16,533 nucleotides of DNA from SAR86 cluster bacterium. Its GTDB lineage: Bacteria > Pseudomonadota > Gammaproteobacteria > SAR86 > D2472. Location of the stretch: contig JAQWJG010000027.1 in assembly GCA_029248485.1 (NCBI GenBank), positions 1 through 16,533 of the forward strand, in the 5' to 3' direction. A model generated the notes under the pieces. The model was not told the origin of the DNA. It made no database searches and worked only from the letters and a program-made list of their open reading frames with translations. Shown here piece by piece: positions 8,125-14,878 of this stretch (its first letter is position 1; every line of letters starts with the position of its first letter). A program made the translations under genes and the position numbers.

Positions 8125-8472
8125 TTAGATAGTGAAACTTTCGCCGCATCCGCATACGGCTTTAGCATTTGGATTGTGAAATTTAATTCCTTGATTGAGG
8201 CCATCCTCAGAATAATCCACCAAACTTCCTTTAAGGTAACTTAAGCTTTCTTTATCAACATAGATTTTGCACTCGCCTTCATTAAAAATGATATCGTTTG
8301 GGTTATCTAATTTCGTTTCTACAAAGTCAAAAAAGTATTCAAAGCCCGAGCATCCAGCTTTTCTTACACCAATTCTCACTCCATCACTTTTGGCATTACT
8401 CTTCAGACTGGAGGTAAAATGCAAAATAGCCTTTTCAGAAAATTTGAGCTCTTTTGGAGAGAATTTATCCAT
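8125..8472 (-). CDS. iscA: A-type Fe-S carrier IscA
   Basis: IscA is a small cluster carrier, mainly for maturing 4Fe-4S proteins. The three conserved cysteines are present: Cys41 in AGCSG and Cys107 and Cys109 in CGCGESF. The product is 115 aa against 107 in E. coli, with a slightly longer N-terminus. The start ATG 8472 lies 6 bp after the iscU stop. A-type carriers are hard to tell apart by sequence (IscA, ErpA, SufA), but the position between iscU and fdx makes iscA the right name. Confidence 0.93.
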   Translation of the reverse strand: MDKFSPKELKFSEKAILHFTSSLKSNAKSDGVRIGVRKAGCSGFEYFFDFVETKLDNPNDIIFNEGECKIYVDKESLSYLKGSLVDYSEDGLNQGIKFHNPNAKAVCGCGESFTI

Positions 8473-8478
8473 GATTCA

Positions 8479-8883
8479 TTATTGCTTTTGTTCGTAGTCT
8501 TCTATCGCTTGTTTTATAGAATCTTCAGCCAAAACTGAGCAGTGAATTTTGATAGGAGGTAGCTCTAGAGCTTCAACAATATCAATATTTTTAATTTCTT
8601 TAGCTTCCTCTAAAGTTTTCCCAATTAACATCTCAACTAATTCACTTGAAGACGCAATCGCGGAACCGCAGCCATAAGTCTTGAACTTCACATCCTTAAT
8701 AACATGGGTATTACCTTGACTTTCACATTTGATCTGAAGTTTCATCACATCACCACATGCTGGAGCTCCTACCATTCCAGTGCCTACATTCATCTCTTTT
8801 GGATCAAATCTTCCAACATTATATTTTGCGGGCTCATTGATAGTATTTTCAAATTTGTCTACGACTTTTTTGCTATATGCCAT
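8479..8883 (-). CDS. iscU: Fe-S cluster scaffold IscU with an N-terminal insertion
   Basis: IscU is the scaffold on which clusters form from sulfur delivered by IscS. Ligand residues are intact: Cys43 and Asp45 in PACGD, Cys72 in TYGCGSA, and His114-Cys115. The chaperone recognition motif reads LPPIK at 108-112 where E. coli has LPPVK. The protein is 134 aa against 128 in E. coli. The extra length includes about six residues at 12-22 (ENTINEPAKYN), where other IscU proteins read ENPRNVG, and about three residues between Cys43 and Cys72, including an added Cys53. The insertion is in frame and the rest aligns closely. ATG 8883 has a strong AGGAGG at 8889-8894 with 5-nt spacing. It lies 16 bp after iscS. 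Confidence 0.96.
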   Translation of the reverse strand: MAYSKKVVDKFENTINEPAKYNVGRFDPKEMNVGTGMVGAPACGDVMKLQIKCESQGNTHVIKDVKFKTYGCGSAIASSSELVEMLIGKTLEEAKEIKNIDIVEALELPPIKIHCSVLAEDSIKQAIEDYEQKQ

Positions 8884-8899
8884 AAATACCTCCTAGTAT

Positions 8900-10126
8900 T
8901 TAATGAGTTTGCCAATCTACTGTATCAAGATCAATTCCATCTAAATACATTTCCCATAATGGAGATAGCTCTCTAAGCCTATCAACAGCATGGTTGATTA
9001 AAGTTAATGTATATTCCACTTCTTGCTCAGTAGTAAATCTTCCAAAAGAAAATCGAATAGAACTCGATGCAAGTTCATCTTTTCTTCCAAGCGCTCTTAA
9101 CACATAGGATGGCTCTAAACTGGCAGATGTACAAGCTGACCCTGAGGAAACAGCTATATCTTTTAAAGCCATTATTAACGATTCTCCTTCAACATAAGCA
9201 AAGCTAATATTCAAAATATTGCAAACTTTATTATGCACATCACCATTCACATATATCTCTTCAATTTTTGAGAGAGATTCATAAAACTTATCATGAAGGG
9301 ATTTAATTCTTTGCTTGTCATCATCCATTTCTTCTTTTGCAATTCTAAAAGCTTCACCCATTCCAACAATCTGATGAGTTGGAAGTGTTCCGGATCTCAT
9401 TCCTCGCTCATGGCCACCTCCATGAATTTGAGCTTCAATTCTGACTCGAGGCTTTCTTCTGACAAACAATGCCCCTATTCCTTTAGGTCCATATGTTTTA
9501 TGCGCAGAAAATGACATCAAATCAACTGGAAGAGAGCTTAAGTCAATTGCAACCTTTCCAGTGCTTTGAGCTGCATCTACATGAAAAAATATACCTTTTT
9601 CACGTGCAATCTTTCCAATGCCATCAAGATCATTGATAGTGCCCAACTCGTTATTAATATGCATGATTGAAATAAGAACTGTATCCTCTCTAATAGCATT
9701 TAAAACTGCTTCAGGTGTTATTAAACCGCCTTCATTAGGTTCAAGGTATGTAACTTCAAAACCATCTCTTTCTAATTGCCTGCATGGGTCAAGGACTGCT
9801 TTATGCTCTATTTTGGAAGTAATAATATGCTTTCCATTCTTTTGATAAAAATTAGCAATGCCTTTTATTGCAAGATTGTCTGCCTCAGTTGCTCCTGAAG
9901 TCCAAACTATTTCTCTGGGATCACAGTTAACTAAATTTGCTACATGAGATCTTGCCTCTTCAACTGCCTCTTCAGCTTTCCAACCAAACTTGTGAGATCG
10001 AGAAGCCGGATTCCCAAAATTTCCATCCATGGTTAAGTGATCTGATATTTTTTTTGCAACTCTAGGATCTACTGGTGTAGTGGATGCATAATCCATGTAT
10101 ATTGGTAAGTTAATATCGTTGCTCAT
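8900..10126 (-). CDS. iscS: Cysteine desulfurase IscS
   Basis: IscS is a PLP enzyme that takes sulfur from cysteine and passes it to IscU and other acceptors. The PLP lysine is Lys210 in [12 protein letters not shown]. His108, Asp184 and Gln187 around the cofactor match E. coli His104, Asp180 and Gln183. The sulfur-carrying Cys332 lies in the flexible loop [17 protein letters not shown]. The C-terminus has the LSPLWEM segment that contacts IscU. Length is 408 aa against 404. The start overlaps the iscR stop as TAATG, and AAGGAA about 8 nt upstream supports it. All catalytic residues are present. Confidence 0.98.
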   Translation of the reverse strand: MSNDINLPIYMDYASTTPVDPRVAKKISDHLTMDGNFGNPASRSHKFGWKAEEAVEEARSHVANLVNCDPREIVWTSGATEADNLAIKGIANFYQKNGKHIITSKIEHKAVLDPCRQLERDGFEVTYLEPNEGGLITPEAVLNAIREDTVLISIMHINNELGTINDLDGIGKIAREKGIFFHVDAAQSTGKVAIDLSSLPVDLMSFSAHKTYGPKGIGALFVRRKPRVRIEAQIHGGGHERGMRSGTLPTHQIVGMGEAFRIAKEEMDDDKQRIKSLHDKFYESLSKIEEIYVNGDVHNKVCNILNISFAYVEGESLIMALKDIAVSSGSACTSASLEPSYVLRALGRKDELASSSIRFSFGRFTTEQEVEYTLTLINHAVDRLRELSPLWEMYLDGIDLDTVDWQTH

Positions 10127-10563
10127 TATTTAATTTCCTTGAGAATTATATGGGGATCTTTGGGCTTATCTACAAGATCGGTAATAGAAATATCACTTAA
10201 AAATTCATCAACTACATTATTTAAATCATCCCAAAGTTTATGCGAATTACATTGTTGACCTGAATGACAAGAAGATGTGCCCGCGCATTTTGTTGCATCT
10301 AAGTTCTCTTCAACGGCATCCATAATATTTTTAATGCTGATGTTCTTCGGATGGGAGGCATATACATACCCACCATTTCTACCACGAACACTTTTTACAA
10401 TGCCTGCAATTCTTAGTTTTCTAAATAATTGCTCTAAATAAGTTAAATCTATGCCTTGTCTAGCTGCAATATCCTTTAAGGTAACTGGGTTCTCATAATT
10501 AGAAAGGTACTCTAAATCAGCTAAAGCATTAACAGCATAACGGCTTTTAGTTGTGAAATTCAT
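10126..10563 (-). CDS. iscR: Iron-sulfur sensing transcription regulator IscR
   Basis: IscR is an Rrf2-family winged-helix regulator that carries a 2Fe-2S cluster and represses its own operon when clusters are plentiful. The recognition region ([10 protein letters not shown] at 41-50, with Glu44 matching E. coli Glu43) and the wing ([12 protein letters not shown]) are present. The cluster ligands are Cys93, Cys99, Cys105 and His108 with the E. coli C-x5-C-x5-C-x2-H spacing. Length is 145 aa against 162, with a shorter C-terminal tail. The N-terminus [11 protein letters not shown] aligns residue for residue with E. coli IscR, so ATG 10563 is firmly placed. It leads the isc genes and has a matching operator directly upstream. 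No Shine-Dalgarno is seen. Confidence 0.97.
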   Translation of the reverse strand: MNFTTKSRYAVNALADLEYLSNYENPVTLKDIAARQGIDLTYLEQLFRKLRIAGIVKSVRGRNGGYVYASHPKNISIKNIMDAVEENLDATKCAGTSSCHSGQQCNSHKLWDDLNNVVDEFLSDISITDLVDKPKDPHIILKEIK

Positions 10564-10564
10564 G

Positions 10565-10583
10565 CAGGTATTATCAATACCTG
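10565..10583. repeat. Perfect 8+3+8 inverted repeat over the iscR -10 box
   Basis: The arms CAGGTATT and AATACCTG are exact reverse complements around a 3-bp centre. The repeat covers the -10 hexamer, ends one base before the iscR ATG, and shares its right part with the IscR operator. No T-run follows on the minus strand, so it does not look like a terminator. It could be a second protein-binding site or a hairpin in read-through RNA from purC; function is unknown. Confidence 0.75.
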
Positions 10584-10597
10584 ACTGTTTTAGTCAA
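10570..10597 (-). promoter_or_regulatory. Sigma70-type promoter of iscR and the isc genes
   Basis: The -35 TTGACT is at 10592-10597 (5 of 6) and the -10 GATAAT at 10570-10575 (5 of 6), with a 16-bp spacer. Only six bases separate the -10 from the iscR ATG, so the predicted +1 falls on or next to the A of the start codon and the mRNA would be leaderless. The -35 includes the purC stop codon. A transcript reading through from purC could also carry iscR. Confidence 0.7.
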
Positions 10598-10601
10598 GTT
10601 T
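10577..10601 (-). promoter_or_regulatory. Type-1 IscR operator upstream of iscR
   Basis: Read on the minus strand, this 25-bp site has the elements AAAC, TTGACT, AAAAC and AGTCAGGTAT in order. Against the E. coli type-1 IscR consensus as I remember it (ATAS, YYGACT, RWWWY, AGTCRRSTAT), 24 of 25 positions fit; the only mismatch is the second base. Type-1 sites are bound by cluster-loaded IscR. It overlaps the -35 box and spacer, so binding should block polymerase and give negative feedback on the isc genes. Part of it lies within the last codons and stop of purC. Confidence 0.85.
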
Positions 10602-11309
10602 TATTTGCATCCCAAGACGCTCACCTACCTCTCCGTAAGTCTCGATAACATTTCCTAGATCTTGGCGAAATCTGTCTTTATCCATTTTTGTTAATGTGTC
10701 TTTGTCCCACAAACGACAACCATCTGGGGTGAATTCATCAGCGAGTAGCATCTTGCCTTGGAATTTTCCGAACTCTAATTTGTAATCCACTAAAATCAAA
10801 TTAGCTTCCATGAAAAATTCAACTAAAATATCATTGATTTTAAGAGTCAAATCTCTCATGGCATCTGCATCTTTCTGCGTTGCCCAACCAAAAGATTCAA
10901 TGTGATGATCGTTAATCAAGGGATCTCCCAAATCATCGTCTTTTAAAAAGAACTCAAACAATGGGGGATCTAAGATCAACCCATCTTCAATTCCTAGTCT
11001 TTTGCAAAGTGAGCCAGTAGCTCTATTTCTAACAACACATTCAATTGGAAACATTTCTAATTTATAAACTAGAGATTCGTGGTTCGAGAGCAGCTTAATA
11101 AAATGAGTCTCGATACCTTTTGATGCTAAAAACTCCATTACAAAAGCATTGAATTGATTGTTAACCTTGCCTTTATTGTCTAGAGCCTCCATTTTTTTCC
11201 CATCAAAAGCAGAAGTATCATCTCTGAACTCCATGATTAATTGATCGGGTTCTTTGGTGGTGTACAAAGATTTAGCTTTACCAGTTGTGATTTGTGATAT
11301 TTTTTCCAT
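10590..11309 (-). CDS. purC: SAICAR synthetase (phosphoribosylaminoimidazole-succinocarboxamide synthase)
   Basis: PurC joins CAIR and aspartate with ATP in purine synthesis. Family motifs are clear: GKAKSLY at 10-16, DDTSAFDG at 30-37, the [19 protein letters not shown] block at 88-106, [11 protein letters not shown] at 171-181 and [13 protein letters not shown] at 191-203. Length is 239 aa against 237 in E. coli. ATG 11309 has AAAGG a few bases upstream and lies 6 bp after the bamC stop. The dapA-bamC-purC order is the same as in E. coli. Its last codons and stop also carry the -35 box and part of the operator of the iscR promoter. Confidence 0.97.
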   Translation of the reverse strand: MEKISQITTGKAKSLYTTKEPDQLIMEFRDDTSAFDGKKMEALDNKGKVNNQFNAFVMEFLASKGIETHFIKLLSNHESLVYKLEMFPIECVVRNRATGSLCKRLGIEDGLILDPPLFEFFLKDDDLGDPLINDHHIESFGWATQKDADAMRDLTLKINDILVEFFMEANLILVDYKLEFGKFQGKMLLADEFTPDGCRLWDKDTLTKMDKDRFRQDLGNVIETYGEVGERLGMQIKLD

Positions 11310-11315
11310 AAGCCT

Positions 11316-12314
11316 TTAACTTAACAGTTCATTTATTTTAGATAAAAGAGCATCGGCCTCTTCTTTGCTTCCTTCAAGTGACTCAACAATAATATTAGTT
11401 TTATCATTTTTTGATTCAAGCAATATTCTAAATTCAGCTGATTCTCCAAGCAAGAGTGAATCATTAATTTCCTCATCATTGAAGTTTAAAAATGAAAACC
11501 AGCTTCTGCTATCAGATTCAACTGAATAACTTACTAAGAAAATTCCATTATCCCTATCAATATCATTAGAGGTAATATTTCCTGCCTCTAAGGCCCTACT
11601 GACAGCTGACCATGCTCTATCAAAGCCAAGATTCAACTCAATAATAGTTTGGTCATTAACATTGAAGATTTTTGCTTTCTTTCTGTCGTTTAAGTTCTGA
11701 GCTGCAAGTGAAGTTCCAGAAAATGAAGAGGCAGAACTAGCAAAAAATTGCACTATTTTTTCTAATTCCTTTTGAATAAACTCAGGATCCTGTTTCGCTA
11801 GCACCTCTTCATCTGAATTATATGAAGATAAGAAAATCTCTGTTGAAGCCTCCTTGATTCCATGTTCAATAGTAATTTTAAGGTTTAGGGAATCAGAATA
11901 TTGGATATGCATAATGCCAGCATCGGGATCTGCATCCAGTATCAACATTGAAGATGCTTCAAAATAATTTTTAGTAATTGGCCATGAAGTTGAGGGCAAG
12001 GTTTCTACATAAACCCACATCAACTCACCCAGCCTTCTTAGCTGGACCTCATTAGACTCTCCTGAAGAAAATATTTGCCTTGGCGCAGGTATATCTTGAA
12101 CTTCTGCGGCAGGAATACCATCACTAATCGGAGGATAATGATCATCTTTATTAATAGCTACATCTGCTGATGGTAATTTCAAATCAGGAGAAAGCTTTTC
12201 ATCAAAAAATTTATCTTTTGTTTCAGGAAACATCCCATCAGGTCCAGAAATGTATGAACAAGAGGAAATTACTACAAGTAAAAATAAAAAAGAAGAGTGT
12301 TTTAGATGTTTCAT
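11316..12314 (-). CDS. bamC: Outer membrane assembly lipoprotein BamC
   Basis: BamC is an accessory lipoprotein of the BAM complex. A lipoprotein signal ends in lipobox I-S-S-C, giving Cys19 with Ser20 at +2. Residues 20-85 are proline- and charge-rich and probably unstructured, like the segment of E. coli BamC that lies over BamD. Two helix-grip domains follow, at about 86-200 and 218-332. The second begins with a WSAVSRALEAGNIT-type helix and an IFLVSYS strand. Length is 332 aa against 344. Overall similarity is only moderate, so the call leans on the lipobox, the two-domain layout and the position between dapA and purC. The start overlaps the dapA stop as ATGA. Confidence 0.88.
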   Translation of the reverse strand: MKHLKHSSFLFLLVVISSCSYISGPDGMFPETKDKFFDEKLSPDLKLPSADVAINKDDHYPPISDGIPAAEVQDIPAPRQIFSSGESNEVQLRRLGELMWVYVETLPSTSWPITKNYFEASSMLILDADPDAGIMHIQYSDSLNLKITIEHGIKEASTEIFLSSYNSDEEVLAKQDPEFIQKELEKIVQFFASSASSFSGTSLAAQNLNDRKKAKIFNVNDQTIIELNLGFDRAWSAVSRALEAGNITSNDIDRDNGIFLVSYSVESDSRSWFSFLNFNDEEINDSLLLGESAEFRILLESKNDKTNIIVESLEGSKEEADALLSKINELLS

Positions 12315-13210
12315 ATTAACTTTAATTTTATCATCTCATTGGTAGTTTGCTCATGAAAAACTTCATTAAAAGGAACCAAAGGAAGTCTAATTCCAGATTG
12401 GATTTTTTCCATTTTATAAAGCATCCACTTTACAGGGATTGGATTAGATTCAATAAACAAAAGTTCATATAATTTTTTAAATATAGCATCTAGGTCCCTT
12501 GCATCATCATATTGTTTAGATAGATTGAAAGAACAAATCCGAGAAATATCCTTTGGAATAACATTTGCAGCTACAGAAATCACCCCATCGCCTCCATGCG
12601 CCATAAAAGAACTAAACGAAGGATCATCACCTGAAAGAACTGAAAATTTTTTTTGATCAATAATAGTTTGAGATATTTTTAAAAGCTCTGTTAACCTTTC
12701 CGGGCTATCTAAAGCCTCTTTAATGCCAACAATATTTTGATGGTTAGCAAGCTTACTTACTGTTTCCGGCCTAAGATCACATGCTGTGCGTGAAGGAACA
12801 TTGTAGAGTATCTGAGGAATATCTGCTGAGTCTGCAATTTTAATAAAATGCTGAAATAAGCCCTCTTGATTTGGTTTATTGTAGTAGGGAGTAACAATAA
12901 GGGCATAATCTGCTCCAAGCTCTGAGGCTGTTTGTGTTAGCTCAATGGCCTCTTGTGTTGAATTACCTCCGGTGCCTGCAATTACTGGAACTCTTCTATC
13001 AACAAAATCTATAGTTTTTTCAATAATTTCAAGATGCTCTGCAACACTAACAGTTGCAGACTCCCCTGTTGTTCCAACAGAGACAATCCCATTAGTTCCA
13101 GACTCTATATGCCACTCTATCAAAGCTTCAAGAGCATGAAAATCCAGGTCTCCACCTGGAGACATTGGTGTAACTAGAGCTACGAAACTACCTTGTAGGG
13201 GTTGCATCAT
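12311..13210 (-). CDS. dapA: 4-hydroxy-tetrahydrodipicolinate synthase DapA
   Basis: DapA condenses pyruvate with aspartate semialdehyde, the first step towards diaminopimelate and lysine. The Schiff-base Lys164 lies in VGIKEALD. The proton relay fits E. coli with a shift of three: Thr48, Tyr110 in TPYYNKP and Tyr136 in LYNVPSRT, with Arg141 binding substrate carboxylate. SGDDPSF and GGDGVISVAANV follow at 193-199 and 206-216. The 299-aa length is near the usual 292. Two ATGs lie in tandem at 13210 and 13207, and either could be used. A minus-strand TATAGT about 24 bp upstream is a plausible -10. The stop overlaps the bamC start. Confidence 0.97.
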   Translation of the reverse strand: MMQPLQGSFVALVTPMSPGGDLDFHALEALIEWHIESGTNGIVSVGTTGESATVSVAEHLEIIEKTIDFVDRRVPVIAGTGGNSTQEAIELTQTASELGADYALIVTPYYNKPNQEGLFQHFIKIADSADIPQILYNVPSRTACDLRPETVSKLANHQNIVGIKEALDSPERLTELLKISQTIIDQKKFSVLSGDDPSFSSFMAHGGDGVISVAANVIPKDISRICSFNLSKQYDDARDLDAIFKKLYELLFIESNPIPVKWMLYKMEKIQSGIRLPLVPFNEVFHEQTTNEMIKLKLI

Positions 13211-13258
13211 GAATGTTTTCAGTAAAAAATGAAACTATACACTTTTTTTGAGGAAATA
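13211..13258. promoter_or_regulatory. Short divergent promoter region between dapA and bcp
   Basis: Only 48 bp separate the two divergent starts. On the minus strand TATAGT (13234-13239, 5 of 6) fits a dapA -10. On the plus strand TATACA (13236-13241, 4 of 6) fits a bcp -10. The two overlap in an ACTATACA core. No convincing -35 is visible for either direction. Predicted leaders are short, about 17 nt for dapA and 11 nt for bcp. Confidence 0.4.
13250..13254 (+). promoter_or_regulatory. Shine-Dalgarno that sets the bcp start
   Basis: GAGGA stands 4 nt before ATG 13259. The upstream in-frame ATG at 13229 has no such motif and would add ten residues not expected in the family, so 13259 is the better start. 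Confidence 0.7.
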
Positions 13259-13732
13259 ATGGCTAAAAATTTAGAAGGAAAGAATTGCCCAAAGTTTAAA
13301 GCTAATGCAACAAGCGAACAGTTTGTTTCAAATGAAACTTATAAGAATAAAAATTTAGTAATATATTTTTACCCAAAAGACTCGACTCCTGGATGCACTA
13401 CTGAAGGCCAAGAATTTAGAGATAGCTATAAAAAATTTAAAAAATTAAATACTGAGATTTTGGGTGTCTCCAGAGAATCAATCAAGTCTCATGAAAACTT
13501 TAAGTCAAAACAAAATTTTCCATTTGAGCTCTTATCTGATCCTGATGAAAAGGTATGCAAAGCTTTTGATGTGATGAAACTGAAATCAATGTATGGCAGA
13601 GAATACATGGGAGTCGATCGAAGCACATTTCTGATTAATTCTAAAGGTAAAGTAGTCAAAGAGTGGAGATCGGTAAAAGTTAAAGGGCATGTGCAAGAAG
13701 TTCTTGACGTAACAAAGGAATTAGCTGGATAG
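13259..13732 (+). CDS. bcp: Bcp/PrxQ-type thiol peroxidase
   Basis: Bcp is a cytoplasmic peroxiredoxin that reduces hydrogen peroxide and organic peroxides. From ATG 13259 it has 157 aa (156 in E. coli). The peroxidatic cysteine is Cys46 in YPKDSTPGCTTEG. The SRE motif at 71-73 and the conserved Arg121 in VDRSTFLI are present. The resolving cysteine that E. coli has five residues after the peroxidatic one is replaced by Gln51, and the alternative helix-3 position (near 82) is Lys. The only other cysteines are Cys10 and Cys100 (DEKVCKAF). It may work as a 1-Cys enzyme or use Cys100; the sequence cannot decide. It converges on perM with 2 bp between the stop codons, leaving no room for a terminator. 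Confidence 0.93.
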   Translation: MAKNLEGKNCPKFKANATSEQFVSNETYKNKNLVIYFYPKDSTPGCTTEGQEFRDSYKKFKKLNTEILGVSRESIKSHENFKSKQNFPFELLSDPDEKVCKAFDVMKLKSMYGREYMGVDRSTFLINSKGKVVKEWRSVKVKGHVQEVLDVTKELAG

Positions 13733-13734
13733 AT

Positions 13735-14790
13735 TTAGTTAGCCAAATTTTCTGGCCATGAATTCCATATAGCTTTAATCAATGTAGCTATGGGTATAGC
13801 AAAAAATACACCCCAAAAACCAAACATCCCACCAAATACAAAAACTGCTAGCATAATAACGACAGGATGAAGTTTAACTGCATCTGAAAATAGAATAGGA
13901 ACTAATAGATACCCATCGAGAATTTGTAAAACCAAATAAGCTCCCATTAAAAGCCAGAAATCGAAGCTAAGACCAAACTGAAGCAAGCCCACTGCAGCAA
14001 CTGGCAAAGTTACTATAAAAGCACCTAAAAAAGGAATCAAAACTGAAAATCCTACTAAGACTGATAACAAGGCTATGTACTCCAAACCAAAATACATAAA
14101 AATGATAGCTGCTGCTGATCCCACAATTACAATTTCTATTGCTTTTCCTCTTGCGTAATTGCTTAGCTGCCCATCCATTTCAACCCAAACTTTTTTAAGC
14201 ATCGCCCTCTCCCTAGGTAAGATGTTTAAAAAGTCAGAAATAATTGACTCTCTGTCAAATAAAAAAAAGAAAACAAGAATTGGTAATAGAATTAAATTAA
14301 TAGCAATAGTAACTGTATTTTGAATGCCTGCAATCGAAGCTTTTAAAAAATCCTGAGAAATTGCAGTAATCTGACCAGAGAGACTTTGTAAAAATGCAGT
14401 GATTTGATCTGATGAGACTAAGTCTGGATATTTCTCAGGTACATTCTGCGCAAATATCATAAATGCATTTACCCATTTGGGAATTTCTAAAATTAATGAC
14501 TGAAGTTGTTGGTAAACTAACGGTCCCAACCAGACCATTAATGCAATTCCTAGCAGCAAGAAAAAACTAAAGGTAACTATTAATGCAATTGTGCTATTTA
14601 AACCATAATCTTCAAGTCGCTTCTGCATGCCAACTAATAAATATGCAAAAATTATACTTATTAAAAATGGAGTTAAAATATTGCCAAGGAAAAATAGAAT
14701 TAAAAAAGCAGCAGTCAGCAGCATTCCGAAGACAAGGGTCTCCTCATTAGAAAAAATTTTCCTAAATAAATTATTTATCTCTTCAAGCAC
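13735..14790 (-). CDS. perM: AI-2E/PerM family membrane transporter
   Basis: This is a polytopic inner-membrane protein of the AI-2E transporter (formerly UPF0118) family. Hydrophobic segments are at about 19-38, 39-55, 67-90, 155-178, 218-235, 237-263, 276-293 and 308-340. Family marks include NYARGKAIE at 211-219, LIPFLGAFI at 251-259 and the C-terminal block DGYLLVPILFSDAVKLHPVV at 292-311, followed by a glycine-rich GGMFGFWGVFFAIP. Length is 351 aa. The start is GTG 14790 with no good Shine-Dalgarno. The perM-bepA neighbourhood is shared with E. coli, which favours the perM name. The substrate is not known from sequence, and a quorum-signal role should not be assumed. Confidence 0.85.
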   Translation of the reverse strand: MLEEINNLFRKIFSNEETLVFGMLLTAAFLILFFLGNILTPFLISIIFAYLLVGMQKRLEDYGLNSTIALIVTFSFFLLLGIALMVWLGPLVYQQLQSLILEIPKWVNAFMIFAQNVPEKYPDLVSSDQITAFLQSLSGQITAISQDFLKASIAGIQNTVTIAINLILLPILVFFFLFDRESIISDFLNILPRERAMLKKVWVEMDGQLSNYARGKAIEIVIVGSAAAIIFMYFGLEYIALLSVLVGFSVLIPFLGAFIVTLPVAAVGLLQFGLSFDFWLLMGAYLVLQILDGYLLVPILFSDAVKLHPVVIMLAVFVFGGMFGFWGVFFAIPIATLIKAIWNSWPENLAN

Positions 14791-14878
14791 TTTTTATATT
14801 TAATTTTGTCTTAGAAATGATATGTTAATTGAAAACAATCAATAGTGTAAGCTTCATAGCAATTGAAAAATTAAACAT
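14791..14878. other. Divergent perM-bepA intergenic region
   Basis: This 88-bp AT-rich spacer must hold promoters for both genes. I see TTGAAA at 14829-14834 on the plus strand but no good -10 at the right distance. AATTGAAAA occurs twice (14827 and 14861). I cannot place a promoter with confidence, and there is no clear operator or hairpin. Confidence 0.4.

Noticed and set aside
8810..8840. IscU insertion as a sequencing frameshift
   Set aside because: The frame is kept on both sides, the added length is a multiple of three, and the flanks align with IscU.
8704..8976. Plus-strand open frame opposite the iscU start and iscS end
   Set aside because: It covers the iscU Shine-Dalgarno and both conserved coding ends; no recognisable protein features.
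10565..10583. Palindrome as an intrinsic terminator of purC
   Set aside because: No U-tract follows on the minus strand and the stem is AT-rich; it runs straight into the iscR start.
13229..13258. Upstream ATG giving a 167-aa Bcp
   Set aside because: No ribosome-binding site, extra residues not seen in the family, and it would overlap the predicted promoter; ATG 13259 has GAGGA.
14829..14857. TTGAAA as the -35 of a bepA promoter
   Set aside because: No acceptable -10 at 16-18 bp spacing; not listed as a promoter.
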